A stretch of 64,000 bases of DNA from Phragmites australis (Eukaryota > Streptophyta > Magnoliopsida > Poales > Poaceae): assembly GCF_958298935.1 (NCBI RefSeq), contig NC_084939.1, positions 5,905,501-5,969,500 of the forward strand, in the 5' to 3' direction. The position numbers and the translations under genes are program-made. The notes beneath the pieces were generated by a model that was not told the origin of the DNA, searched no databases, and worked only from the letters and a program-made list of their open reading frames with translations. Shown here in pieces: positions 23,501 through 35,632 of the stretch; position 1 is the first letter of the stretch, and each line of letters opens with the position of its first letter.

Positions 23501-26500
23501 GTAAAAAGAATTGGACCAAATGAAGTGATCAAATACCAAAAGAAAGAACATCAAGCATGAATTGCTGGTTTGCATCAATTCTCTCAGGAAGCTTACTCGT
23601 GTATATCCAATTGACAATCTCTTTGCATAATCATTTGCAACATGTTGCTTCTCTGTTCCTGTAACAGCATCATGGTGCTGCGCAAGAGCTAGAGCATCAC
23701 CTAAACTATCTGTTGTGAGACCTGAGCTGTGCCTCCCTTTAAAGAACTCCAGCTGCCTAGCTGCCTGAAGATAGTTGAATTTTAGGTTGATGATGGTCAT
23801 TAGAAAGCTAGCGCCCAGCATAATGGAAAAAGAATGTCAACACTACCAGATAATATCCACTCATCATGCGGACATATCGTTTTAAGGCAGGTCTGCTTGT
23901 GAAGTAACCTGTCCAATACGCATTCGGGTCATCTGCATATCTGGAAGAATAAATACAGTCATAACCATGTGCACACAAAGCAAAGTTAACCATACAAAAT
24001 TACGCATATAAGATAAAAACATACGGGAAGAAATCATTGGTCTTGAGAGGCCACTGCTCATTTGCAGCATATTTTGCATCAGTATAAATGGAAGGTGTGG
24101 AATAAAGAGCATTGACACGACCGTCCTGAGGTATGGTCCAAAACAACAAGCATGTGAGTTTGAACATTTTTAACAGCGTTAGGCTAGAAAACTTCACTAT
24201 TGTTTACTTATTTGCCAGAAGTATGAAACAATTAAGCACTTATGTTCTTATCTGGCTAGATAACAATGAAAGAAATCAAGTGTATCGCATGATATACAGA
24301 TATAGATTATTATGGGAGATTGAGAACATTGAAACGCATCAAATGTATTTTGTATACCATAACTAAAAAATCATCATGGAAATAGCTCAGAAGATATGCA
24401 TTGACGCCATGACCTTTCATGATGGAATGAAAATTAACTGAATAAATACAGTTTTTTGTAATATCCATGTTCATTCTGACCTTGTTCACATAGTGAATTA
24501 ATTTGTCCATATTTCTGAACCAACTCTCTGCGTATTGGTATTTGAAGTCTGTTCCCATTGTAAACATGATATGGTTTGTCCTCGTGATATTTGCCTACAG
24601 GAAAGAAAGAAACAAATACAACTTAGCATGCGAAGCCGTATTTCTGATCAGAACAATAATATTAATTATGAATATTGTAGTTCAAATAACCACTAATAAC
24701 ATGAAATGCAGATAGGTCAAACTTGAAATTAGCAGAGAGCACCCAAGTTGCATTCTCATAAGTCATAAAACTTATCACTGCAATTATCAGATGGCCAGTC
24801 CAAACTAAATAAGGTACAGTTTGTAGTAACATCAATCAAAAAACTAGTAGATTTTGTTGCAGTGTAAATAGCTGCAAAGAGAGTACGTCAGCACAAATAA
24901 AAAGAGCATGAGCATATTGAGGTTCGAATGTATATGTACCTGTGCTAGAGCTGCAGCAACAAAATCATTTACTCGTTCTTCAACATTATAATCAAAAAGA
25001 AAGGGATCATCCTGCATAGAGGAAAGCCAAGTATTGGCTCCTGCCTAGTGCTTGAAATATAAAATAACTCTAGTTCTGATTAGTTTACCTGGACGACAGG
25101 GGAATCAGCATCAACTTCAAAATAGAATCCACCAGGAGGTGGTTCATAGTTTTTTGGAAAGATACCAGCAAAGATCTGGAAGAAATGTACAGATTGGTAA
25201 CATTACAAACAAAATAGAGTATTTCAGAAATTTGAGAAGGTGGGTTAGCACCCACGCATTATGGAATTATTCGTAAATGGAACATCAAATTGAGGTGTGA
25301 CATGTACTTTGCAAAAAGAAAAGGGCACTTACATCAGCTGATGAGCCGAAGGTCTTGGAGCCCCTCCATACAACCTCAAGTTCTTTTGTTCCCTTTCGCG
25401 TATCACGGTCTTGGTAATCAATCCGGAAGAAATAGAAAGCATCAAATCCTACCTGACAGACAATAAAATGTTTACTGAGCCATCTCTCTTCTAGTAAGTC
25501 TAATATGTTCTTTAAACACTGCAGGGGCACCTGTAAATTCAATCAAGAAATTGAGTTCCTTTTATACAATAGTTCTGTTGGGTGGTCGAAAAGTGTGTCA
25601 ATAACATTACTATTGAGGGAAGTGGCAGCCACATGACAATAGATCCTTAATTTCTTATTGTCCGTGCATATATAAGTAGTTATACTATCAATAGAATATC
25701 CAGTCCGCAAAAAAAAGGGTAGAATATCCCAACATTTAGGTATTAAGAAAATTCTTAACCAGCTGTTGAGTCAAATTCACTATAATAATAATACAGACAT
25801 TATTGCTAAAAAGTGTCCATCTTATCATGCAAATGTGACGAACGGGAAAGTAGCAGCACAACATATAAGAAATTTAACTTAGTTGAGCCTGTGAAAGCAC
25901 TAGCCACATGGAATAAATATAAAGATGTGACATAAACGGATATGGCTACAGCATATTACTTCTGCGCCAAGAAGGTAAGCCTGAACCGCAGAGTGCCCAA
26001 ACGGATCAATCTGCCAGCCAATCCGTGGAATCTGACCAAACTCCTCCTTGATGAACCTGTGCCCGAGCGTAGTCTGATCGATCATGTCGATGTAGTGTAC
26101 GGCGGCCTCATCGTGCATGCACATGCCCCCATTTCTTTAACACCAGAAACAATATGTCATTCACCATGTAGCACAGAACAGAAAAAAGGTTGCCAGAGCA
26201 ACCTACAAAGTGACAGCTTTGTAACAGCAAGGAACATACATTAACTCCAATCGTCCAGAGCTGATGAGCCCCTTCACCGTATCCTTGATCATGTCGTTCT
26301 GGTTCCTCCACCATCTCTGGAAGAATGCCTGCAATCGTACAGAAGCCACTGATCAGGAAAAAAACACCATCCAACCAAAGAGAACCCACATTGCACTATC
26401 GCAACATGATGCGAAGCATTTGCATGCAGGGTTGTTGATCTAATTTCAATTCTCAGAATCGGCAGCAAGGAACTGAGTCATGTACTAGTTCAGTAGTTCC

Positions 26501-27036
26501 CCAGGACGAAATGCTCACAGAAACAACAGTATGATTACAGGTAATTGTACATTGCTTCCCACCCCCAAATTCCACGCTCCAAGGTTGCCACAACCCAACT
26601 TCTGACGCATCGAGAGTTAGAAACAAGAGAATTATGTTTACCTGCTCCACATAGATGAACTTGCGGTTCTCGTCTTTGAGAAGCGCCGGGATGAGCGAAT
26701 CCAGCACGTTCTGCACGCACGCCCCCTGCAACCAGAAAAAAAAAAATCAAAGGAAATTGGATTAGAAAAAACAGAGCAAGGCTGGGAGCGGTGAGCCGAG
26801 CCCAGCAGAGAAGGGCGCCTCACCTGGATGGAGTTGTTGGATCCGACGTAGTACTGGTCGACGGTCTTGAGCCAGCCGACGTCGTCGTGGGTGTGGGGCA
26901 CCACGTGCACGTTGAGCTTCCCCGCCACCACCCCCGCCGACGTGTTGTAGGGGATGTAAACCGCCTCGCCGGTGCCCGCGGCGGCCACGAGGAGGACTTG
27001 GAGGAGCAAGACGGGGCCGAGCCGCACGGGGCCCAT
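17512..27036 (-). CDS. Alpha-mannosidase, glycoside hydrolase family 38 (lysosomal/vacuolar type), 29 exons
   Basis: Exons, minus strand: 27036-26824, 26725-26642, 26328-26240, 26134-25960, 25452-25333, 25175-25089, 25011-24940, 24594-24481, 24125-24025, 23940-23847, 23764-23597, 23498-23409, 23161-23096, 22969-22913, 22783-22564, 22478-22342, 21228-21160, 21071-21012, 20896-20825, 20431-20384, 20229-20110, 19887-19822, 19308-19196, 19086-19002, 18687-18577, 18496-18401, 18032-17985, 17891-17823, 17733-17512. All introns are GT-AG and the frame holds throughout: 3066 nt, 1021 residues, the usual plant length. The start gives a signal peptide (residues 1-24); an in-frame upstream ATG at 27120 is less likely because it would bury that signal. 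Family marks: [12 protein letters not shown] (residues 45-55, metal ligands), [10 protein letters not shown] (168-177; D172 is the predicted nucleophile), HHDAVTGTE (413-421), and HRRLLHDD in the C-terminal domain. It should trim alpha-linked mannose from N-glycans in the vacuole or apoplast. Intron 16 carries a transposon. A possible AATAAA lies at 17430-17425. Confidence 0.95.
21466..22316. mobile_element. MULE-like element with ~115-bp TIRs inside an alpha-mannosidase intron
   Basis: The left arm (from agagcaaatttcagaaaac at 21466) and the right arm (ending gttttctaaaatttactct at 22316) are inverted copies over about 115 bp, including ggggttttgtg and cacataac blocks. Total length is 851 bp. 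Long TIRs suggest Mutator type. The interior (21600-22190) is mixed sequence with 5'UTR-like or gene-like character and a C10 run near 21700. It lies between exons 16 and 17 and does not disturb their splice sites. I could not define an exact 9-bp duplication. Confidence 0.8.
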
Positions 27037-27582
27037 GGAGGGGGAGCGCCTACGGAAGCTTCTAGAAGCGCGGAGCGGGGGAGGGAGGGGGAGGCGGTGG
27101 TGGTCGTCGGGGACTGGCACTCTGGAAGTGGCTGCGACCGGCGGCGCCGTGTCTAAGAAGCAGCGCGAGTGGGGCCCACCTGGCGGTGGGTGGGCGCGAG
27201 TAGTTGCGGTTGCGGGCTCGCTGTGCCACGTCAGCCTCCGCGGGGGCGCATTTGCATTGTTCGCATCTCCTTGGAGGAAAGTTCCAGTATAGTTTTATAT
27301 CCGAAGCAAGATTTCAAGTTCGTTTTAAAAAAAATTCTCATTCACCAGTGAAAGGATCAAAATTCTTAAAATTTTACCGAAATTTTGTTTTTTTTTCTCT
27401 GCTCTATGATCCCACGTGTCAGTGAAAAAATCCAAAATTAGATATTTCGTTCTCCTTCAAAATTAGTAAATTTTAACAAAATTTTAATCTCTGATCTAAA
27501 GTTGCTGAGCATAACTCTAGTGGTTGACATGCAGAAAATTACCGGCTTATAAGGGCATGTTTGAACTGGCACAAGTTTGAAT
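27037..27582. promoter_or_regulatory. 5' flank of the alpha-mannosidase gene
   Basis: GC-rich leader to about 27260, then AT-rich. No clear TATA box on the minus strand just upstream of 27036; the reading frame is open to 27120. No other gene recognised. Confidence 0.35.
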
Positions 27583-27965
27583 TAAAAAAATAAATATCAC
27601 AAAACTACACTTTATAGTTTTAATTTTACAAAACTACAATTATTTTATGTTATATATCGTAGAACTAAACTTTTTGTTTATATTTTACAAAACTATAGTT
27701 TTATCATAACAATTTTGTATGAAACTACACTTCAAAAGATTATAAATCCACATGTATACTCACACTCTCCGTGAGCACGCCATGTTTCCTGTCTATTTAG
27801 CCTAGCAAAAGTGTGGTTTCAAAAATAATGTTATAAAGAAAATATAGTTTTGTAAAAAATAAAAAAAATGTAGTTCTATGATCACTTACCCCAAAAAAAG
27901 TGTATTTGTGAAATAGAAAAATGTAATTTTACGATAGTTTATCTAGTTTTATGATATTTACTCTT
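27583..27965. mobile_element. AT-rich MITE candidate, about 380 bp
   Basis: Left end taaatatcacaaaactacac and right end agttttatgatattta are inverted partners with mismatches. 'acaaaactac' and 'ttttgtaaaa' motifs recur inside on opposite strands, so the sequence can fold on itself. Class not determined. Confidence 0.5.
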
Positions 27966-28274
27966 AAGAAATCTAGAATAGAAAAAGGCCGCTGCTGCAA
28001 GGAATTGGTGTGCACGTTCCTGGGTGCGTGTTTCGACGAGCACGGGAGGGCCCACGTGCGAAACAGGACCGGATAAGGAGAGCGACGGGTATTCGCAACG
28101 ACTTTAAAATCGCTGAGATCCGCTATCTTACGCCGAACAGCGGACGCCTCATTTTGGGCTGGGACCCAGATGGCGTATGGGCCAAATCGCCGGTGGTCCG
28201 TTGCCGTCACGGCTCCGGATCCACGTAACAATAATTTACAGTTGTTGGAATTATTACGGCCTCGCTTGTTTATA

Positions 28275-28466
28275 CTCCCTCTATTTCTTTCTACAGCATT
28301 CGAGAAAGTCTTTGAAGCATATTTTAACTATTAATTTTCTTACAATATATTATTAATGGCTACGAAATTAATATCATTTTAATAGATACGTGAAATATGA
28401 ATATATAATTTATAAAGTTTGATTTTTTTTAATCTTAATATCCCATGTATTTTAAAGCAGAGGAAG
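28275..28466. mobile_element. Stowaway-type MITE, 192 bp
   Basis: It starts CTCCCTCTATTTC and ends AAGCAGAGGAAG, flanked by TA on both sides (28273-28274 and 28467-28468). The CTCCCTC end and TA target site are characteristic of Stowaway MITEs, which are moved by Tc1/mariner transposases. Confidence 0.8.
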
Positions 28467-28726
28467 TACTATGGAGAATTCGTAGGGAATCATTCGGCCG
28501 ACGATCCGATTGGAGTGTTCTCACGGTTAACAAAGCAGTGCGATCCGATGTTGCACACGTAAAAGGAACCTACGTCAGGGGCGTAGGGCGTCAGGACTCA
28601 GGACCGACTCGTTGGATATTCTTTTCCCTACGTGGAAAGAATACGAAAATAGATGAATTCGACTAATAATTAGTAAACGGTAAGAATATTTCTTGGGACC
28701 TTGAAATTATCTTTTTTTTTCTTTTA

Positions 28727-28765
28727 CTAGTTGAATATCTGTGCGTTGCAACGGAAGCCAAAAAT
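28727..28765 (-). mobile_element. Helitron-like 3' terminus
   Basis: On the minus strand the sequence reads ccgttgcaacgcacagat, then attcaaCTAG, then T and an A-run. Plant Helitrons end in a short GC-rich hairpin followed by CTRR and insert between A and T. The GTTGCAAC palindrome and CTAG at 28730-28727 fit that pattern, including the ccgttgcaacgcac core known from many grass copies. The element would extend to the right; I could not place its TC-type 5' end. Confidence 0.6.
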
Positions 28766-29089
28766 CTGCACACGATAATATTATTGACTCATTTAAAATC
28801 AGCCATCATCGTGAAAGTATATTTCAAGTTATAATATTGTTAATATTGTTGAAGTACTGTAAAATCAAAGACATTATTCTAAACACTAGATAATATACCG
28901 TCGTACAACCAAGTTACATCTTTATTCGAGCATACACTAAACACTTATTAAAAACATGAGAAAAGGAAATTCAAGCTAAACGTTGGTGTCAAACATAACA
29001 AAGTATAACAATAAATGTAAACTTATGCAGTGAAATTCAAGTTACCAAGTTTAAGGTAGGTGTAAAACTATAATTCGAACTCACAAGGT

Positions 29090-30992
29090 CAACTGTAACA
29101 TGATTTTTTGGGTACTTCTATGTGAGCTTTCGTATCCAAGTCGGCATTATTACAGAGAATATCAGTGTGACGTTGTGAAGGCACTCTCTCCAAAATTGTC
29201 TCAACATCTTGATCAAAACCAACTGACAACATCCAGTCTGCTTCATCAAGAACAACAAATTTGATCTCTGACAAAGTCAGGGCACCTCTGTTTTATAAAT
29301 CAGTCACCCGTCTAGGTGTCCCGATGACAACATCAACACCATAATTAAGTTTCCTCATTTGCATGTAAATAGGAGTGTCTCCATAGACACATATTGTTTC
29401 TAAGGAGGAAGAATCGAGGAATTCCCTCTCAACTTGTTTCACAAGTTCTCTTGTTGGCACCAAAATAATAGGCAAGGGAAACTTTCGAGATCTATGAATC
29501 AATCAAGGTTAAATACAGCACAAAGAAACTAACATAAGAAATGAAAAAAAACAGCATGTATATAATGCTTAAAGAACCAAGCTTACTTGTATTTCTCATT
29601 GTGGCGGATAATTGCATCCAATATGGGGATTCCAAACAACAAAGGTTTACCAGACCCAGTTTTGACATGACCAATCATGTCCCTTCCTTGCATCGTTGGC
29701 TCAAGGACCGCTCTCTGTACAGGCATAATAGAAGGCAAAGAAGCAGAAAAGATAAAAGCTTCAAGTGAATTTTGCTCAAAAAGCAGAAAAGATAAAAGCT
29801 TGTATTGCTGATTTTGCATCATGTGCTCATGTCCATTTGATATGCATACAAATCAATGAGCCAAAAATCTACAAGTAGAACATGAAAAAACACCGACACG
29901 CATGAAATGTTATACAAAGTGACAAGCAAAACAATTAATTTGAGTGCGGAACAACATCAACACATCAATTAATTTTAGTGCTAAACAATATTTTGGCGAT
30001 GCAAGCTCCAATCTATTTTGTAAGTACATTGCTAAGGTGTGGAGTGTGGACTATCTTGTAGTGAATAAATTTGATTAGCAATAAACTACATGTCCATTCA
30101 GTATGGATCCAAAACAGACATTTGTTCCTCATATATGAGAACCATGGAAATTGCAAACAATTACTCTAACATTGGTATTTTAGCTCCTAAACCCTATAAC
30201 GAGCACTGGTAATTTTAACATTTCATCAAATCATCATGTTGATGTAGTCAAACAAACTGGAAATGTAATTGATAGAAAGGAGTAAATTTGGACGTGACAA
30301 TACCATCGCATCATAGCTACTCTTTAATTGGCCCACGTACAAGAGCATTCAGATTCAGATCAATTGAAGCATCATATATAATACTTATCCTGTTAAAAAA
30401 TAAAATAAAAAAGATGCAACTTTGTTGTAATTAAACAGTTTTCCTCTTAATAACCACCGATCACATATCGATTTCATCTTTATGAATTGTACCTAGCCCA
30501 ACATCTTGGCACACGGTTGCTACTATCTAATCATACCACAAATTTGCAAAAAAGGAATCAACTTTCGCAGTGATCAGGTGATTCGACGGACATATGGTTA
30601 CTCTTCGATCGAAAGAACAACAATGATCCACAACTCTTCATTACCAGGATAGGGAACAGCTTTGGTGATGCCCTTTGCAGCAAGCCTCTACACGATCTTG
30701 GACAAGATCCCCAGCTTGGCCACCTCCAGCCCCTCCTCCCTTGCGTCGCCGGCTCCACCGCTCACCCTCTTCTCCTCGAAGAACCCCTCCTCGGCCGCGA
30801 ACTCCGAGAGCGCCACCGCCTCAGCAGCGCTCGTCTCCCATAACCCCAGCCACGCCAAAGACGAGTGGAACGCGCAGCCACCGGGGCCGTGGGACCGCCC
30901 CCAACTCCGTTGGCTGCTACTAGAGGAGTGTGGCCGCGAGGGCGGACACGGCGTGCCGCCGAAGAGGCATCATGCAGTGGAGGATGGCGTAC
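29090..30992 (-). pseudogene. DEAD-box RNA helicase gene fragment (RH53/RH9-like), truncated
   Basis: Pieces, minus strand. About 30992-30650: a first exon with a targeting-like start MYAILHCMMPLRRHAVSAL, then after a frameshift AVALSEFAAEEGFFEEKR, EVAKLGILSKIV-stop-RLAAKGITK. 29718-29588: AVLEPTMQGRDMIGHVKTGSGKPLLFG. About 29490-29293: PLPIILVPTRELVKQVEREF and GVDVVIGTPRRVTDL. To 29100: LSEIKFVVLDEADWMLSVGF, then decayed sequence. These match helicase motifs Q, I, Ia, Ib and II of the mitochondrial RH53/RH9 group. Motif I reads GSGKP instead of GTGKT, and a TAA lies between motifs Ib and II. Motif III and the whole second RecA domain are absent. Introns are retained, so it is a genomic, not a processed, copy. 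Confidence 0.82.
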
Positions 30993-31500
30993 ATGGCTGC
31001 TGTTGTGACCGCTAGGGTTTAGGAGAGAGCCCGTTTTGGCGAACGCCAAATGATGCGAGCGCGATGGACACGAGCGATGCGGAAGAGAGAGAGAGAGTGG
31101 ATGCGCCACACGCGCAAGAGAGATGATGGGGGGCAGATGGAAGGTGTAGGTCTGGAGCGGTTCGGGAGAGGAGCGAGAAGCATGGACAGGGATGTACGGG
31201 GAGAGGTGGACCCCGACGGCGAGCGAGACGAAGAGCGCACCGGAGAAGAATAGCACCTTGTTCTGGTTGAGGTGCCAGCCGACCGGCCCCATGGGGACGA
31301 ACAACACCACGCACACTGTGACCACTCCCACCTACGCCATGGGCAAAACCATCGACTGAACAGACCTCCACTCCCTCGTGAGCACTCGTCTTGATGAGGC
31401 GCCACCAGATCTGGGCCGCGGTGCGGGATCGCGGGGGAGGGGGGGCAGCGCGCCGCGAAGGACGACGAAGAGGAGGTCAAGAAGGAAAATGGCACGGTGG
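30993..31500 (-). pseudogene. Coding-like fragment with hydrophobic segments, family unknown
   Basis: On the minus strand at 31331-31190 the frame reads VVTVCVVLFVPMGPVGWHL, then NKVLFFSGALFVSLAVGVHL: two hydrophobic stretches with conserved-looking turns, as in a small plant membrane protein. Upstream an IWWRLIKT-like piece lies in another frame. Frames shift and no full gene can be drawn. It lies next to the helicase debris and might be a second captured fragment. Confidence 0.35.
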
Positions 31501-32269
31501 TGAGGGCGTTGGTGCGGTTGTGTGGGTGTTGCCGTGGATCTTCACTCTAGGGAACCGGCGGATGCTCTGCGCTCCAGGCGGCAACGACGCCTCTTCATGC
31601 ATGTGCGCTAGCCACCATCCTGGGATGTCTCAGCTGGCAGCTTTGCTTTTGTGTAGATCTACGTGGAGATGGAGTGATTGGCGGAGGGAGGAGTGAGATG
31701 GGAGGCGGCCAGGCGGGGGCAACAACGAAGTAGGGTGGTGCGGCACGATGGTCACTGCGGTTGCACGAGACAAAGGTGGTGGCGTGTGGTGGTGGTGGAT
31801 TGGTACAGCGGGCTGGCCGGGGGGTGATGTGTGATTTTGGGAGCTCGGGCATCCGATTTTGGGGGTGCAAAGAGGAAGGGAAGGGCACGGGTGTGGAGGA
31901 GATTGGGGTGGGGATGTTGCGGGGGAATCATGGTGGGCGGAGGAGGACGCGGCTGCGGATGGGAGGACGCAGAGAAAATGCGGCCCATACGTTGAGAGCG
32001 AGGGATTTAGGGGTGGGTGTGGGATTCAGGTGGGTGCGGGAGTCATTACATACTTTTTAATTTTCTTTTATATTCTCTTAGTGTTAATTTGGTTGGAACA
32101 AAGTTTGTCACGCACCGTGACTAATTTTTTAAGGTAAGTTTGGTCAAGTTAGGCTTGTTTTAAGTAACTTTTTCGAAAAGGGGAACCCCATATTCCATTT
32201 TTAGGATAACGGAACCCATGTTCACAGTTTTGCAAATAGAAACAAGGTGATTAGAAGTAGCAAAAGAGA
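31501..32269. other. GC-rich then AT-rich spacer
   Basis: 31500-32040 is GC-rich and purine-biased with several overlapping open frames and no family motif. 32045-32230 is AT-rich. Possibly part of the same Helitron-like cargo. Confidence 0.35.
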
Positions 32270-32649
32270 GGGAGCAGAACAGACTATTAACCTTTATTAC
32301 ATACCATCGGAATTGAGCTAGCTAAACTAGAAATAGACAGCAACCAAAATGCGAATTCAAGCCTTCAGATCAGGGTTCAATGTTGTTGGAACTGCTTTCT
32401 GAGCTCATATCGACCATGCTTAGTCATTCCTGCTATTCAGCTTGAGGCTCCTCTTCATGAACTCTGTTAATGTCAGTTAGAACTTCTCCATCACGCAGTA
32501 GCAGTTGTTGGCCTGCCCCTCATGTACGCCTTTCCATGAGGCGAGGCACAGTGTGAATCATACCTTCAACTCCTCGCACCAGATTGTCTCTACTCAATCC
32601 TTTGAGAAGATCTACCCAAAAATGTAGAAAGGAACCAACATGGAAAATA
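32270..32649 (-). pseudogene. 3' tail of the LINE interrupted by the solo LTR
   Basis: This continues, on the minus strand, the LINE at 35157-36250 after the solo LTR is removed. It has no clear coding content and looks like the end of the LINE and its untranslated tail. Assignment rests on the shared aaata duplication and orientation. Confidence 0.5.
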
Positions 32650-35151
32650 TGAAAGTGCATCTAGCCTTAAGTGTGGTTTTAGTAATTAATGATAATACTT
32701 ATGAATTAACAATTGTATTGAAAATTGTTAGTATGTTGTTCTATTTGAGATGCATAAGTGATAAAGTATGGATTCGTTAAGAAATACCATAAGATAAAAA
32801 TAATGCATCGATGTTATTGAGCTCTAAGTGATGCTCATAAGATAAAGAAAAAGCTCAAGAATGTTGACAAAAAGCATAAAGGCAAAGTCACTTGTGGAGA
32901 TTAAGTGACTAAAGGTATAAGTTGTCAATTAGTTTTTATAGACTAACTCGTATACTTTGTGCTTGAGAGTGAGTTGGGATTAGGTTCCACAAGAATGCAA
33001 GAGTTGAATGGACATCTTCAAATATGCCAAGTTGGAAGAGTAAAATCAAGACAAATTAACTAAGTAGACAACTTATATGCTTGATGCTTACGATTCATGC
33101 TTTGGTGGTGAACTAAATGAAAATGATACGAAAAGTGAACTCCTATACTTAGTGTATGGGAAGCTATCAAGAGAGCTTTATTAAGCTTCCGAAGATCGAG
33201 TGATGATCAAAATGATAAAGTGAAGAGATTAAAGATGTAGAATATAAAGTGGTTGTCTATAGCAAGATAGTGAAGGGCAAACGATACTCGGCTGCGATAG
33301 ATCATTCGGTTGTGAAGGGAAAGCAAAGGGCTTGGCGCCAAATGACAAATGCGATGGTAAAGGGCGAGTGGAGGTTTTGCACCAATAGATCGTGTGAGGT
33401 CATGGGAAGCTATGAGTGATTCGCATCAATCACATGAAGAATGCAAGAAGACATGTAGTGAAAAGCAAAGATTGGACTTCATAGGTTATAAGACATCAAG
33501 TGGTTTGAAGATATAAAAGATGTTAAACTTCAAGAGTTGATGAAAATCAAGCCAAAATCCAAAGTAGACATTGCTTAAGGCAAAGGTATAAATGATATGG
33601 GACTAATATGCTCAATAAGTCTTGATCAGGTGAATTATCCTAATGATGAAATGACTTTGACCTTGGTGCCCCTCAAGGTGATGAAAGAAGATGGCATGAT
33701 GGTATTTCTACTGGTATAGATTTTCTATTTGAATTTGAGTATATGAATGCCATTCTATTAAGAGCGATGTAAAGTTGATACCTTTGTTTATGTCTCGGTG
33801 CTCAAACATGACATATCCAAGTGCTAACTTGAGAGAAACTTATCACAACACGTACACTAGGTGGTCTTGGATCATAATTTCTGTTGGGATAGGTATCTCT
33901 CTGAATAAGTTTTTCGTAGAGTCCAAGATCATCAAAATTAGACATCGAAGTAAAAATTTATGACCGTTTTAATTAAGCAAACTTGGAAGTTCCGGGTTGG
34001 CTGGATGTTCTGGATTAAATCTGGCTGGGAATCCTCTATGGTGAACTATCGCATCAACCCGAATGTTCCGGGTGCAATCCAGAAGTTCTGGGTAGCAAGA
34101 ACCTCCGGATGGGCTCTGGGCAGGGGTTCTCAATTTGGGTTTTTTTAATTTAACCCGGAAGTTTCGGATGGGTCCAGAACCTCTGGATTTTGGTGACTTT
34201 TATCGGATCCTCTGGATGGAGTTCCAGGTTAGGGTCCTTGGTTGCTAAGACCTCGTGTTAACCCGGAAGTTCTGGGTTATGTCAGAATGCTCTGTAACGG
34301 CTGGTTTTGGGGGATTGGGTATGAATACCCCCTCACCCCCTCTTTGCTGGGGTGATGTTGTTCCACACGAGAGAAATATCCCCACAGTAAATTTGCTCTC
34401 TCCTCTCTACATTAGCTTGAGTTTTGAGAAGAGAAGTGAGTTGGGTTGAGATATTGAAAGATTGAATGCAAGTGAGTTAAACTCCATCTTTGAGCACTTG
34501 AGTTCATAGCAAGCAAATCCTCGATTATGTTTGTTACTCTTGGAGATCAAGGTCTCCTAGATGGCTAGAAGTCGCCGACGAGCACCCAAATTTGTGGTGT
34601 GCTGTAAGAAGTTTGTGAAGGCTCCGATTTCTCCTCCGCAAGGGAAGAAATAAAGAGTAAACTCAAGGGACACGTTGGTGTTGCCTTGATGAGGATTTGA
34701 GTTGAAAGAGACCTAGCTCCTTTGTGAGCTCTTAAACAGAGACGTAGGAACCTCAGTGGAGGGGTTCGAACTTCAGGAAACATATCGACGTGTCTCCTCT
34801 CTTAATTTGCTTGTTCTTGGTGTTCTTGACCTCATTGACCTTCATACTTATTTTTGCCCGATCTATGTGCTCGTACTTGTTTGATTACAGGTGATCCATG
34901 GAATAGCTTGGAAATACTTCTTAGAACCTGTGACAACTTTTGGTTTGAGCTAAAACTCTTTAGGCGTAGCTAGATCTCATTTTTGCTTTGTATAGTCGGA
35001 AGTCATGAGGTCACCTCTTTTTTAAGCACTTGACCAAGTAGGAAGTTCCGGATTGAACCCGAAAGTTTCGATCCCTACTTCCACTAACCCTTTTTTATTT
35101 TAGAAAAAAATATCTATTCACTCCCCTCTAGACAACATCAGTGTCCTTTCA
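32650..35151 (+). mobile_element. Solo LTR, 2502 bp, with TSD aaata
   Basis: It begins TGAAAGTGCATCTAGCC and ends GTGTCCTTTCA, with aaata at 32645-32649 and 35152-35156. No gag or pol is present. The part at 33980-34290 is rich in short ccggaagttccgggtt-like units. Strand is given by convention; I found no clear promoter. Confidence 0.9.
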
Positions 35152-35156
35152 AAATA

Positions 35157-35556
35157 ATATCACTAGGAGCATTAATCATCTTCTTTTCAAAACATGCAGT
35201 GTAACTATCTTTCCAAATAGCCCAACAAATGGTGGCAAGACCAATCACCTATGCAAAAGATCCCTGGGGTAAGAACCTCTCAACCCATAAGTAATACTGA
35301 TGAACAGAGTTGGGTATGTAATTAGCCCCAATGCATAATGCAACATAACCACAAACTACTTTGACAATGGGACAAAGAAAGAACATATGATCAACATTTT
35401 CATCTTGTGTGCAAAGTTGCGAGAGCCATCCCCATTCCATTTCCTTTTCTTCATATTATCTCTGGTTAAAAGAGCACCTTGTTCCAAGGGCCACAAAAAT
35501 ATTTTGATCTTAAAAGGGAATTTAGCTTTCCAAATATGTGAAAAAGAGTTTTCGAG

Positions 35557-35632
<76 letters not shown>

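Noticed and set aside
26791..27292. Plus-strand frames opposite the first alpha-mannosidase exon
   Set aside because: Shadow of the GC-rich exon and leader; the minus strand encodes the signal peptide and GH38 start.
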